A stretch of 32,934 nucleotides of DNA, from NCBI GenBank assembly GCA_019694555.1, contig JAIBBS010000093.1, positions 1-32,934 on the forward strand, given 5' to 3'. The notes beneath the pieces are model-generated. The model searched no databases, had not been told where the DNA came from, and saw only the letters and a list, made by a program, of their open reading frames with translations. This stretch comes from Nannocystaceae bacterium (GTDB lineage: Bacteria; Myxococcota_A; Polyangia; Nannocystales; Nannocystaceae). Of the stretch, positions 17,712-28,486 are shown in pieces; positions within the stretch are counted from its first letter, which is position 1; the number at the start of each line of letters is the position of its first letter. Both the position numbers and the translations under genes were made by a program.

Positions 17712-17723
17712 CGCACGACGCAC

Positions 17724-19958
17724 GTGAAGATCGCGGTCATCGGTGGTGGACCCGGAGGACTCTACTTCTCGCTGCTCATGCGCAAGGCGGTGCCCCGCAG
17801 CGAGATCGTGGTGGTCGAGCGCAATCGGCCCGACGACACCTTCGGCTGGGGCGTCGTGTTCTCGGACGAGACCCTGGGCAACTTCCTGCAGGCCGACGTG
17901 CCCACGCACGAGCGGATCACCGAGGGCTTCGTGCACTGGGATCGCATCGACACCCACGTCGACGGCGAGATCGTGCGCTCGGGTGGCCACGGCTTCTCCG
18001 GCATCGCGCGCCAGCGCCTCCTGGTGATCCTGCAGCAGCGCTGCCGCGAGCTCGGCGTGACGCTGCGCTTCGAGAACGAGGTCCCCGGCCCCGAGGCGTT
18101 CCCCGACGCCGACCTGGTGGTCGCCGCCGACGGCATCAACAGCCGCACGCGCACGCAGCTGGCCGAGCACTTCCAGCCCGACATCGTGCCGGGCAAGTGC
18201 AAGTTCATCTGGCTCGGCACCGACAAGGTCTTCGACGCGTTCAAGTTCTTCATCGCCAAGACCGAGCACGGCATCGTGCAGGTCCACGCCTATCCCTTCG
18301 ACGCCAAGCACAGCACCTTCATCGTCGAGACCCACGAGCGCACCTGGGCCGCGGCCGGGCTCGATCGCATGACCGCGGGCGACAGCGTCGCGTGGTGCGA
18401 GCGGCTGTTCGCGCGCGAGCTCGACGGCGGGCGCCTGCTGAGCAACAAGAGCGAGTGGATCAACTTCCGTCGCGTGCGCAACGCGACCTGGCACCACGGC
18501 AACGTCGTGCTCATCGGCGACGCGGCCCACACCGCGCACTTCTCCATCGGCTCGGGCACCAAGCTCGCGATGGAGGACGCGATCGCGCTGGTCGACGCGT
18601 TGCGGACGCACAGCCACGTGCCCGACGCGCTCGCGGCCTACCAGCAGGCCCGCTGGCTCGAGGCGGCCAAGCTGCAGCGCACCGCCGAGACCAGCCAGGC
18701 ATGGTTCGAGACCGTCGATCGCCGACGCGCCGACGCGCCGCTGGTCTTCACCATGAGCATGATGACCCGCAGCAAGCGCGTCACCCACGACAACCTGCGG
18801 CTGCGCGACGCCGGCTTCGTCGCCGCGGTCGACGGCTTCGTCGCGCGCGGTGCCGGGGTCGAGGCCAGCCCACCGCCGCCGCCGATGTTCCTGCCGCTGC
18901 AGCTGCGTCAGCTGGTGCTGCCCAACCGCGTGGTGGTGTCGTCGATGTGTCAGTACAGCGCGACCGACGGCACGCCCGACGACTGGCACCTGGTCCACCT
19001 GGGCAGCCGCGCCGTCGGTGGCGCGGGCCTGGTCATGGCCGAGATGACCGACGTCAGCGCGCACGGGCGCATCTCGGTGGGCTGCACCGGCCTGTACGAC
19101 GACGCGCACGTGCCCGCGTGGCGTCGCGTGACCGACTTCGTGCACCAGCACAGCGCGTCGAAGATCGGCGTGCAGCTGGGCCATGCCGGCCGCAAGGGCG
19201 CGACCAAGAAGCTGTGGGAGGGCTCCGACGTGCCGCTGCCCGAGGGCGGCTGGCCGCTCGTGGCTGCGTCCGCGATCCCATACCTGCCGGGTTCGCAGGT
19301 GCCCAAGGCGATGGATCGTGCCGACATGGACGCGGTCGTGGCCGACTACGTCGCCGCGACCGGCCGCGCCATCGCGGCCGGCTTCGATCTGCTCGAAGTG
19401 CACATGGCCCACGGCTACCTGCTGGCGTCGTTCTTGTCGCCGCTGACCAACCGCCGCGACGACGAGTACGGCGGCAGCATCGTCAATCGAATGCGCTTCC
19501 CGCTCGAGGTGTTCGATGCCGTGCGTGCGGCGTGGCCGGCCGAGCGCCCGATGTCGGTGCGGATCTCGGCCAACGACTGGGCCCCCGGCGGCATCAGCGA
19601 CGACGACGTGCTGGCGATCGCGCGCGCGCTCGCGCAGCACGGCTGCGATCTCGTCGACGTCTCGACCGGCCAGACCGTGCCCGAGGCCAAGCCCGTCTAC
19701 GGCCGCATGTACCAGGCGCCGTGGAGCGATCTGGTGCGCCACGAGGTCGGCATCCGTACGATGACCGTGGGCAACGTGCAGAACTGGGATCACGTCAACA
19801 CGTTGATCGCCTCGGGTCGTGCGGATCTGGTGGCGCTGGCGCGGCCGCACCTCGCCGATCCCTACTTCACGCTGCACGCCGCGGCAGAGCAGGGCTACAC
19901 CGCGATGCGGTGGCCGTCGCAGTACCTGTCGGTGCGCCCGCGTGCGAACCGCGGATGA
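17724..19958 (+). CDS. 2-aminobenzoyl-CoA monooxygenase/reductase-like fusion (or salicylyl-CoA 5-hydroxylase/oxidoreductase)
   Basis: 744 residues, two flavoenzymes in one chain. Residues 1 to about 380 form a class A flavin monooxygenase: VIGGGPGGLYFSLL at the start, and GDAAHTAHFSIGSGTKLAMEDAIAL binding FAD. From about 385 follows an Old Yellow Enzyme-type barrel, with NRVVVSSMCQYSATDG, GAGLVMAEMTDVS, EVHMAHGYLLASFLSP containing the paired His, NRRDDEYGGS and VALARPHLADP. This order is known from anthraniloyl-CoA monooxygenase/reductase, which hydroxylates then reduces the CoA-activated ring. The start matches the Rossmann strand directly. No aryl-CoA ligase or other ring-degradation gene is in the window, so the physiological substrate is open. 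It overlaps the next gene by 4 nt. Confidence 0.85.
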   Translation: MKIAVIGGGPGGLYFSLLMRKAVPRSEIVVVERNRPDDTFGWGVVFSDETLGNFLQADVPTHERITEGFVHWDRIDTHVDGEIVRSGGHGFSGIARQRLLVILQQRCRELGVTLRFENEVPGPEAFPDADLVVAADGINSRTRTQLAEHFQPDIVPGKCKFIWLGTDKVFDAFKFFIAKTEHGIVQVHAYPFDAKHSTFIVETHERTWAAAGLDRMTAGDSVAWCERLFARELDGGRLLSNKSEWINFRRVRNATWHHGNVVLIGDAAHTAHFSIGSGTKLAMEDAIALVDALRTHSHVPDALAAYQQARWLEAAKLQRTAETSQAWFETVDRRRADAPLVFTMSMMTRSKRVTHDNLRLRDAGFVAAVDGFVARGAGVEASPPPPPMFLPLQLRQLVLPNRVVVSSMCQYSATDGTPDDWHLVHLGSRAVGGAGLVMAEMTDVSAHGRISVGCTGLYDDAHVPAWRRVTDFVHQHSASKIGVQLGHAGRKGATKKLWEGSDVPLPEGGWPLVAASAIPYLPGSQVPKAMDRADMDAVVADYVAATGRAIAAGFDLLEVHMAHGYLLASFLSPLTNRRDDEYGGSIVNRMRFPLEVFDAVRAAWPAERPMSVRISANDWAPGGISDDDVLAIARALAQHGCDLVDVSTGQTVPEAKPVYGRMYQAPWSDLVRHEVGIRTMTVGNVQNWDHVNTLIASGRADLVALARPHLADPYFTLHAAAEQGYTAMRWPSQYLSVRPRANRG

Positions 19959-20242
19959 GCCGCGCACGCACCGGCTTGCTGTTGGGGCTGCTGGCCGCGC
20001 TCGCGTGCCGGCGGCTCGAGTATCGCTGCGAGCAGGACACCGACTGCGCGATCGAGGATCGGCCGCTGGGCACCTGTGAACCCAACGGCTGGTGCAGCTA
20101 CGCCCACGACGAGTGCCCGTCGGGACGGCTGTACGGCGACCTCGTCGGCGACGGGCTCGCGCGCACGTGCGTGCCGATCGACGGCGACGAGGGCAGCAGC
20201 GGCGCGAGCAGCGGCGCGAGCAGCAGCAGCGGCAGCGGCTGA
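19955..20242 (+). CDS. Small Cys-rich lipoprotein
   Basis: 95 residues. Signal sequence with lipobox LAALAC (C18), then a compact Cys-rich domain (CEQDTDCAIEDRPLGTCEP, WCSYAHDECPSG and a last Cys in ARTCVP) in which six or more cysteines could pair. It ends with a Ser/Gly/Ala tail of about 20 residues coded by a short GC-rich repeat. Such Cys-rich lipoproteins are frequent in myxobacteria and their roles are mostly unknown. The ATG overlaps the stop of the cytosolic flavoenzyme gene by 4 nt, an unexpected partner for a surface protein. Confidence 0.8.
   Translation: MSRARTGLLLGLLAALACRRLEYRCEQDTDCAIEDRPLGTCEPNGWCSYAHDECPSGRLYGDLVGDGLARTCVPIDGDEGSSGASSGASSSSGSG
20196..20241 (+). repeat. Short GCAGCGGC/GCGAGCAGC repeat coding a Ser/Gly/Ala tail
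   Basis: Imperfect tandem units (GGCGCGAGCAGC and related) code the SSGASSGASSSS tail of the lipoprotein. Length variation between strains is plausible. Confidence 0.5.
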
Positions 20243-20250
20243 GCCGCGCG

Positions 20251-20820
20251 TCACGGCAGCGGCGGGGCCAGCGTCACGCCGTCGTCGGGCAGATCGGGGC
20301 CGCGCAGCACCACGTGGCCCTCGTGCACGGTGACCAGCGGCACCGCGGGGGTGCGGCGCACGGTGAAGCGCGCGCCGACGGGCACGACGACGTAGGCACC
20401 GGTGCGGACCGGCAACGACGACGCCGCGGGCAGCTCGACCTCGCCGTCGACCAGCTCGAGCTCCGCGCCACCGCCGGAGTCGCCCACGCGCACGAGCGTG
20501 TGCGCGGACAGTCGCACGCGCGCGCCGCCGAGCACCAGCTCCTGCGCGTCCGCGTCGGTCGCGATCACGCCGCGGTGCTCGGTGCCGGGCGTGCCGCCGA
20601 TCCAACCCACGCGCCACGCGATGCCGGCCAGCGCTGCGAACACGGCCGTGGTCACGAGCACGCCCTGCAGCCACGCGCGCGCGCGGCCGCGGCGATGGCC
20701 GTGGGCCGTCATCGCGCCCTGCAGCCGCTCGCGCAGCCGCGCCGAGGTCTCGGGATCGGGTTCCGCGTGCGAGTTGGCGTAGGCCGCCATCGACTGCGAG
20801 CGCTCCTGCACGTCCTTCAT
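20251..20820 (-). CDS. FecR-like membrane protein, putative anti-sigma factor
   Basis: 189 residues. A cytosolic N-terminal part of about 50 residues (MKDVQERSQSMAAYANSH) precedes one membrane span (GVLVTTAVFAALAGIAWRVGW) and a periplasmic FecR-type beta domain: QELVLGGARVRLSAHTLVRV, GAELELVDGEVELPA, VVVPVGARFTVRR, VTVHEGHVVLRG. FecR proteins hold or modulate a partner ECF sigma factor in response to an outside signal. The ATG overlaps the sigma factor stop by 4 nt, which supports that pairing. No TonB-dependent receptor (FecA) is seen nearby, so the signal may come from elsewhere, possibly from the divergent kinases. Confidence 0.85.
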   Translation of the reverse strand: MKDVQERSQSMAAYANSHAEPDPETSARLRERLQGAMTAHGHRRGRARAWLQGVLVTTAVFAALAGIAWRVGWIGGTPGTEHRGVIATDADAQELVLGGARVRLSAHTLVRVGDSGGGAELELVDGEVELPAASSLPVRTGAYVVVPVGARFTVRRTPAVPLVTVHEGHVVLRGPDLPDDGVTLAPPLP

Positions 20821-21497
20821 GCCTCCGCTCCCGCGGCGACCGCCATCGCGCCGCCGAGGATCTCGTCCACGCGCGTCTCGCCGACCATGGCGCCGAGCTT
20901 GCGTCGCGCCGAGTCGAGTCGACGCCGCGCGGTCGCGACCGACACGCCCATGAGCTCGGCGACCTCCTCGTGCGAGTGCAGCTCGACGCACTTGAGCACC
21001 AGCGCCGCGCGCTCCTCGGGCTCGAGCCGCGCGAGCAGCTGCCGCACCATCGCCGCCATCGCCGGCTGATCGCCGATGAACTGCTGCGGGTCGAACGCGA
21101 ACGCCAGCTCGGCACGGTTGCGACGCCAGCGACTGCGCTTGACCTGCCGCAGCGCGATGCGCACGGCGCACGTGCGCAGGAAGCCGGGCACGCGCGCGTG
21201 CTCGCGGATCTTCGGCAGCTGCTCGAGCAGCGCCTCGAACACCGCCTGGGTCACGTCCTCGGCTTCCCAGCGGCTGCCGGTGATGCGGTTGGCGATCGCG
21301 TAGACCATCGCGTGGCAGTGATCGAAGGCGAGGTTCACGAACTCGGACAACGCGGCGTTGCGTTGCTCGAGCACACGCCACGCGCGGTGGAAATCGGTGG
21401 CGCCGCGCTCGCCGTGGCCGTCGAGCGCCGAGAGCACCACGAGGTTGTCGCGGGGGGCCCGCTCGGGTCCCCCCGGTTCCGTCGAGCTACGGTTCAC
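20817..21497 (-). CDS. ECF-type RNA polymerase sigma factor
   Basis: 226 residues. Region 2 is visible as VNLAFDHCHAMVYAIANRITGSRWEAEDVTQAVFEALLEQL in pieces (the DHCH...EAEDVTQ core). Region 4 follows as RLEPEERAALVLKCVELHSHEEVAELMGVSVATARRRLDSARRKL, ending in a helix-turn-helix that reads the -35. An acidic/polar N-terminal lead of about 40 residues precedes region 2. I chose the GTG at 21497 (after GGTGGG); an ATG at 21689 would run back through the divergent kinase start and is unlikely. It directs transcription of a regulon that cannot be seen here. It overlaps the FecR-like gene, and is back to back with the kinase gene at 21643. Confidence 0.88.
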   Translation of the reverse strand: MNRSSTEPGGPERAPRDNLVVLSALDGHGERGATDFHRAWRVLEQRNAALSEFVNLAFDHCHAMVYAIANRITGSRWEAEDVTQAVFEALLEQLPKIREHARVPGFLRTCAVRIALRQVKRSRWRRNRAELAFAFDPQQFIGDQPAMAAMVRQLLARLEPEERAALVLKCVELHSHEEVAELMGVSVATARRRLDSARRKLGAMVGETRVDEILGGAMAVAAGAEA

Positions 21498-21603
21498 GTC
21501 GTCCCACCCCAGGGTCCCATGTGCCGCGACCGGCCGCGACCTGCTCACGCGATCGTGCGGGGGCCACCGGGCGATCTCGCGCGGACGTGCGGGCCGCCGC
21601 GGA

Positions 21604-21633
21604 TTGCCGTCGGCGGGCTCGCCCGGCGATAAC
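21604..21633 (+). promoter_or_regulatory. Putative promoter of the kinase-pseudokinase operon
   Basis: TTGCCG and GATAAC are 18 nt apart, and the GTG start follows 9 nt after the -10, preceded by GAGGGG. It lies in the 145-nt gap shared with the sigma factor gene. Confidence 0.35.
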
Positions 21634-21642
21634 CGAGGGGCA

Positions 21643-23681
<2,039 letters not shown>

Positions 23682-23685
<4 letters not shown>

Positions 23686-26261
23686 GTGCCACGGCCGCGC
23701 TGCGACCCGGCGGTCGCGTGGGCCGCTACGTGCTGGTGCGTCCGCTCGGCCGCGGCAGCGCGCGCTGGCTCGCGTTCGACCCGTCGCTGCAGCGCGGCGT
23801 GCAGGTCGAGCTCGAGCCGCCCGGCGACGCGCGGGCCGAGCACCTCGCGGCTGCGCGCGCGTTGGCGCGGGTGCGTCACCCCGGCGTGGTCGCGGTGCAC
23901 GACGTCGGCGAGGTCGAGCTCGATGCCGCGACGCGCCACGCCTTCGTCGCGCGCGAGTGGATCGGCACGCGTGCACTCGAGGACGCGCTGGTCGACGTCA
24001 GCGCCCGGCAGCTGCAGCGCTGGTGCTTCGAGCTGGCCGACGCGCTCGCGGTCGTGCACGCCCACGGCGTGTGGCACGGCGGACTCGATCGCGGCGGCAT
24101 CCTCGTCGGTGACGACGGGCGCGTGCGGCTCGACGGCTTCGGACACCACCGCGACGGACTCGGCCCGCGCGCACCCGAGGCCCTGCGCGACGTGGTGCAG
24201 CTGCGCGAGCGCCTGGTCGCGCTGATGGGCCGCGTGCCTGCGCGCAGCGGCAGCCGTACGCTGTCGCGCCGCTTCGCCGCGCGGCTGCGCGGGGGCGCCG
24301 ACGAAGACGCCGCGGGCTTGGCCCAGCGCCTGCGCGACGCCCGATCCTCCCGCGGCCTGCGTGCGCTGGGACTGGCGACGTTGGTGGCGCTGGTGGTCGG
24401 CGCGGCGGCGCTCGGACGCGGGCTGTCGAGCGTCGAGTCCGGCTGTCACGACGACGGCAGCGAGATCGACGGCGTGTGGACTCCGGCCATCGCGCAGACC
24501 CTGGCCGCGGGCTTCGTGCAGACCGAGCACGCCAGCGCGGCGGCGGCGGCCGAGTCGGTGCGGCGCGTGCTCGACGGCTACGCCGGGCGCTGGAACCTGC
24601 AGCGACAGTCGCTGTGCCAGGCGCGCCGCGACGACCGCGTGCCGGCGGCGCTGCTCGACGCGCAGATGGCCTGCCTCGAGCGACGTCGCGGCGAGCTCGA
24701 GGCGCTGGTGCGGGTGCTGCTGCAGCCCGACGCCGAGCTGATCCCGCGCGCGCCGACCTCGGCGTTGTCGCTGGTCGCGGTCGAACACTGCGAGGCCGCC
24801 GCGAGCCAGGGTGGGGCGCGCGTGGCCCTGCCGCTCGACGACCGCCAGCGGTCGCTGCGGCAGGCGCTCGAGCGCGCGCACGCGCTGCAGCTCGCCGGCC
24901 GCTACCGCCCCGCGATCGAGACCGCCGCCGCGGCGCGCCAGGCCGCGACCGCGGCGGTCGACGGCGGCCTGCGGGCCGAGCTGTCGATCGAGCTCGGCGT
25001 CGCGCGCGGCAAGGCCGGTCAGGCCGGCGCGGGCCTCGACGATCTCGCCGATGCGGTCGCCGAGGCCTGGCGCATCGACGACGCCAACCTCGCCGCCGAC
25101 GCGTGGATCGAGTCCGCGTTCGCGCTCGCCGAGCACCTGCGCCACGACGAGCGCGCGCTCGCGACCATCGATCTGGCCGAGGCCACGCTCGCGACCGCGC
25201 CGTCGGATCCCTCGCTGCAGGCGCGGCTGCTCAACGTGCGCGGGGTCGTGTTGCTGCGGTTGGGTCGCCACGCCGAGGCCGCGTCGGCGCTCGAGCAGGC
25301 GGTCGTGCTGAGCGAGCAGAGCATGGGCGGGCTCGCGGCCGCGTCGGCGCGCAACAGCCTCGCCAACACCTACAGCCTGCAGCAGCGCTTCGACGAGGCG
25401 CTGGCGCAGTACGACGCCGCGCTGGCCAGCTACGACGCGCTGGTCGGACGCGATCACCCCGACGCCGCCAGCGTGCTCAACAACCTCTGCGCGCTGTACT
25501 ACCGCACCGGCGATTTCGACCGCGCGCTCGACTCGTGCCGCGCGGCCCACGACGCGCGCGTGCGTGCGCTGGGCGAGCTGCATCCGGTCACGCTCGGCAC
25601 CGCCGACAACATCGGGGCCATCCTCGCCGCCGCGGGCCGCCTCGACGAGGCGGTCGTGCTGCAGGCGCAGGTGCTGCGGCAGCGCGAGGCGGTGCTGCCA
25701 CCCGACGATCCCCAGCTCGCCGACAGCTACGTGAACTACGGCAACACGCTGCTGCAGCTCGACCGCGCCGCCGAGGGCATGGCCGCGTTCGAACGCGCGC
25801 TGGCGATCGATCGTGCCGGTCGCGGCGAGGACCACCCCGACAGCGCGATCACGATGCAGAACGTCGGCCGCGCGCTGCAGCTGCTCGACCGTCCGGCCGA
25901 GGCGTTGGTCTATCACCGTCGCGTGCTGGCGCTGCGCCGCGGTTGGCCCGACGTGCCGCCCTCGACGCTGGGCAAGTCGTGGCTGCACGTCGCCGACGCC
26001 GCCCACGCCGCGGGCGAGCGCACCGAGGCCGACCAGGCGGTGGTCGCGGGCCTGGCCGCGATCGCCGACGATCGCGACGACGCCAACTGGGCACCGCTGC
26101 GCTGGGTCGGCGCGCAGCTGCGCTGGGACGCGGGCGAGCGGGCGCAGGCCCTGGCCGACGCGCGCGCGGCCCTGCCACATGCGCTCGCGGACGACCGCGC
26201 GTCGATCACCGCGTGGATCGACGCGCGCAGCGGCTGTGTCGCCGCGCCGCGCTGCCCGTGA
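23682..26261 (+). CDS. Membrane pseudokinase with kinesin-light-chain-type TPR domain
   Basis: 859 residues. The N-terminal ~220 residues align with the kinase encoded just upstream, but every catalytic motif has changed. The P-loop is GRGSARWLA, the ATP lysine is Glu (VQVELE, E43), HRDFKPDN has become HGGLDRGG (132-139), and DFG has become GFG (D151 is shifted by one). It should not phosphorylate; an allosteric or scaffolding role is likely. One span (LGLATLVALVVGAAAL) is followed by an outer region with about eight TPR units from residue 390 on, several of the kinesin-light-chain type (YDALVGRDHPDAASVLNNLCALYY, LGELHPVTLGTADNIGAIL). Cys pairs lie just outside the membrane. It is translationally coupled to the active kinase, so a heterodimer is a natural guess. 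Confidence 0.88.
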
Positions 26262-26278
26262 CGCCGCGGCGGCGTCAC
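26258..26278. terminator. Bidirectional hairpin containing both convergent stop codons
   Basis: GTGACGCCG-CGG-CGGCGTCAC is a 9-bp perfect inverted repeat with a 3-nt loop. The TGA of the pseudokinase gene (26259-26261) and the TGA of the minus-strand lipoprotein gene (26275-26277) are both inside the stem. No T-run is present. Confidence 0.55.
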
Positions 26279-27396
26279 CCGACCGGCTCGGTCGTGGGGT
26301 GGTCGCCGCCCTCGCAGCCCCACTGGAAGTTGTCGAGGAACACGAAGCTGTCGAGGATCGAGTCGCTGAGATCGAAGATCGCGAACACGATCGTGACCTG
26401 CTCGCCGGGTACCACCGGCGCGGTCGTGGTCAGCCACTTGGTGCCGGCGTGTCCACGCATGCAGGTGCCGGCGAGCTCGGGCGCGCTGCCGTCGTCGTCG
26501 CGGTAGTCGAGGAACGACGCGTTGAGCGAGATGGGGTTGTCGAAGGCGTCGAACGAGATGTTGCCGGTCCAGCTCTCGGACTCGAGCCAGCCCACGTACA
26601 TGTCATTGAACTCGGAGAAGTAGTAGAACGGGTACTCGACCGAGAAGAACGCGAGGTCGTAGCTGAACGAGGTGCTGCCGGCGGGGACCTGTGCCGACAA
26701 CCGCAGCTCCGCGTAGTCGTTGGCGGAGACACCCTGTTCGTACTGCTTCTGGATGCTGTTGCTGCAGTCGCCGCTGCCGACCAGCGCCGGCGCGCTCGCG
26801 CAGTCGCCAGCGACGTCCTTGGGCTGCAGCGGTGCGGGCAACGACGGGCCCTTGTCCCACTGCGGTCCCACATCGTCGTTGCAGTGCGTGGGTGCGATGG
26901 CCTGATCGCCGCTGGGGGTCTCGAGATCGAGATCCGCGACCACGCCGGTGCCGAGCACGGCCATGCGCGTGCCCTCGCGCGGCGCCCACGTCGAGGTGCT
27001 GCCGAAGCCGCTGCGCACGCCCTGGGCCACCGCCGCGGCCTCGACGGTGCCTTCGATCGCGAGCTCACCGGGACAGTCGAGCCCGATCGCCTGCAGCAGG
27101 TCGTCGCTGTCGCCGTCGCAGGCCTGGTGCGGTGGCACCGCGCACGCGTCGTCGCAGCCGCCCTCGGCGCACGGCGTCGAGTCGGTGTCGGCGGCGACGT
27201 CGAGCTTGAGGCCGCCCGAGGCCGCGCCGCTGTCGTCGCCCTCGCCGTCGTCGTCGTCGTCGCTGGCGCCACCGCTGCTCTCGCCGACGGCGCCGGTCAG
27301 GCTCGTCGCGCTGGCGGGCGGATCGTTTTGCCGCGAGGCGAACGTGCACGAGGTCAGCACGAAGGCCGCGAGCGGCCGCAGGCGTTGGCGTCGCAT
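26275..27396 (-). CDS. Choice-of-anchor L domain lipoprotein
   Basis: 373 residues. Lipobox VLTSC (C17), an Asp/Ser/Gly-rich linker (GGASDDDDDGEGDDSGAASG), a small Cys cluster (CAEGGCDDACAVPPHQAC), then a domain that fits the choice-of-anchor L family: a DLLQAIGLDCPGELAIEG start, the VAQGVRSGFGS segment, FSYDLAFFSVEYPFYYFSEFNDMYVGWL in pieces, and a closing beta strand set (VTIVFAIFDLSDSILDSFVFLDNFQW). These are secreted or surface proteins of unknown binding function. AAGGAG 8 nt upstream supports the ATG at 27396. The gene follows the CAP-like lipoprotein gene by 23 nt, so they are probably one transcript. It converges on the pseudokinase gene through a shared hairpin. Confidence 0.75.
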   Translation of the reverse strand: MRRQRLRPLAAFVLTSCTFASRQNDPPASATSLTGAVGESSGGASDDDDDGEGDDSGAASGGLKLDVAADTDSTPCAEGGCDDACAVPPHQACDGDSDDLLQAIGLDCPGELAIEGTVEAAAVAQGVRSGFGSTSTWAPREGTRMAVLGTGVVADLDLETPSGDQAIAPTHCNDDVGPQWDKGPSLPAPLQPKDVAGDCASAPALVGSGDCSNSIQKQYEQGVSANDYAELRLSAQVPAGSTSFSYDLAFFSVEYPFYYFSEFNDMYVGWLESESWTGNISFDAFDNPISLNASFLDYRDDDGSAPELAGTCMRGHAGTKWLTTTAPVVPGEQVTIVFAIFDLSDSILDSFVFLDNFQWGCEGGDHPTTEPVG

Positions 27397-27404
27397 GATC
27401 GTGG

Positions 27405-27410
27405 CTCCTT
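27405..27410 (-). promoter_or_regulatory. Ribosome binding site of the choice-of-anchor L gene
   Basis: AAGGAG on the minus strand, 8 nt before the ATG at 27396. It rules out the much longer reading frame that runs in from 27954. Confidence 0.6.
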
Positions 27411-27419
27411 CGCTTCGCG

Positions 27420-28280
27420 TCACGGTCCGAACTGCAGCACCCACCACACCTGGCAGTCGGCGTCGGCGGCCGCGCCGATGCCGACGCGCCCGATCGCAGG
27501 GCCGTCGCCGCCGAAGTCGTGGTAGTGCAGGCCCATGCGCGCGTGTTGGTTGTCGACCGACAACGCGAACGGTGGCGGACAGCTGTCGGGGTGTTCCGGC
27601 GGCGGCATCCAGTCCTCGGCGCGCTCGCCCAGCGTGATCTTCCAGCTCGCGGTGTTGAGCCCGTCGATCCACAGCGGCTTGGCCGGGCAGAACGGCAGGC
27701 CGTTGCTGCCGTTGCTCTGCGTGCCCGTCGGCGAGCCGCCGGCGGCGATGGCCTCGGCCTCGGCCTGCGCCTGGGCGGCGAGCCCGTCGTCCCACGCGAA
27801 CTGCACCGCGAAGGTGAAGTTCTGGTGGTACTCGCCCTGCCACGGCAGGCCCTTGTAGCGATCGTGGCCGCCGCCACCGAGCCCGCCCGCGTACGACGAG
27901 CGCTCGGTGTTCATCCACGCGTGGAACTGATCGACGCCGGTGAAGTTCGAGCACTCGCCGATGCCGTCCGCGGCGGTCTCGGCCCCGGTGTCGGGTGGAC
28001 CGCCGTCGCCACCGCTGGTGTCGATCGGGCCGCCGTCGCTGCCCTCGCTCGCGGCGCCCTCGGCCGCCGAGTCACCCGCGCTCGCGCTCGCGCTGACGCC
28101 GGTCGAACCGCCGTCATCGTCGTCGTCGCCGGCGCTCGAGCTGGCGGCATCGGAGTCACCGCCGGGTCCGCCCGAGGCGCCCGAGCCGAAGCTGACGCCG
28201 CCGAGTCCGTCGGCGTCGTGGGTGCACGCACCGATGCAGCAAGCGCTCAGCACGAGCGCGACGGGAATCCGTGACCGCAT
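27420..28280 (-). CDS. CAP (SCP/PR-1)-like domain lipoprotein
   Basis: 286 residues. Signal with lipobox CIGAC (C19), about 90 residues of Ser/Gly/Asp/Ala linker including five Asp in a row, then a domain resembling CAP/SCP-like proteins: a helix with MNTERSSY, FAWDDGLAAQAQAEAEAIAAGG, a conserved-looking NTASWKITLGERAEDW, DNQHARMGLHYHDFGGDGPAIGRVGIGAA and a final WWVLQFGP strand. The HARMG and RVGIG wording matches the common CAP core, though other segments are divergent, so some doubt remains. CAP proteins are secreted; enzyme activity is not generally known. GGAGGA 5 nt before the ATG at 28280 supports the start. It is probably transcribed with the gene at 27396. Confidence 0.7.
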   Translation of the reverse strand: MRSRIPVALVLSACCIGACTHDADGLGGVSFGSGASGGPGGDSDAASSSAGDDDDDGGSTGVSASASAGDSAAEGAASEGSDGGPIDTSGGDGGPPDTGAETAADGIGECSNFTGVDQFHAWMNTERSSYAGGLGGGGHDRYKGLPWQGEYHQNFTFAVQFAWDDGLAAQAQAEAEAIAAGGSPTGTQSNGSNGLPFCPAKPLWIDGLNTASWKITLGERAEDWMPPPEHPDSCPPPFALSVDNQHARMGLHYHDFGGDGPAIGRVGIGAAADADCQVWWVLQFGP

Positions 28281-28410
28281 GATCGTCCTCCGGCAACGAG
28301 TGATCGACGCGGCCTGCCCGGGGGCGGGACGCGGGACGCGAACGCGAGCCGCTGCACGTGGCGAGCGCGGGGGTGTTGGGGTGGGGCCGTCGCGGGACGA
28401 CGCGTGCAGC

Positions 28411-28438
28411 GGGCTCGGGCGCGAAGTGTCGCGAGCCC
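28411..28438 (-). terminator. Stable hairpin after the VCBS lipoprotein gene
   Basis: GGGCTCG (28411-28417) and CGAGCCC (28432-28438) pair, with an alternative inner CGCGA/TCGCG pairing. It lies 49 nt beyond the stop of the minus-strand gene and before the CAP-like gene. No T-run on the minus strand follows. A TTTTTT run on the plus strand sits at 28464-28469. The rest of the gap 28281-28486 shows only the CAP gene's ribosome site. Confidence 0.4.
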
Positions 28439-28486
28439 GGCCGGCCTGCTCACGCGCGCGTGGTTTTTTCTCGCGGCGGCGCGGCG

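Noticed and set aside
14709..17723. Long open plus-strand frame running into the flavin monooxygenase gene, as if it were a 1749-aa protein
   Set aside because: It is antisense to the membrane/spermidine synthase gene and composed of Arg/Gln/Ala/His-rich sequence typical of shadow frames in GC-rich DNA. The Rossmann motif starts right at the GTG 17724.
27237..27270. GTC trinucleotide runs as a possible regulatory microsatellite
   Set aside because: They are simply the codons of Asp-rich linkers in a lipoprotein; similar linkers occur in the neighbouring lipoproteins.
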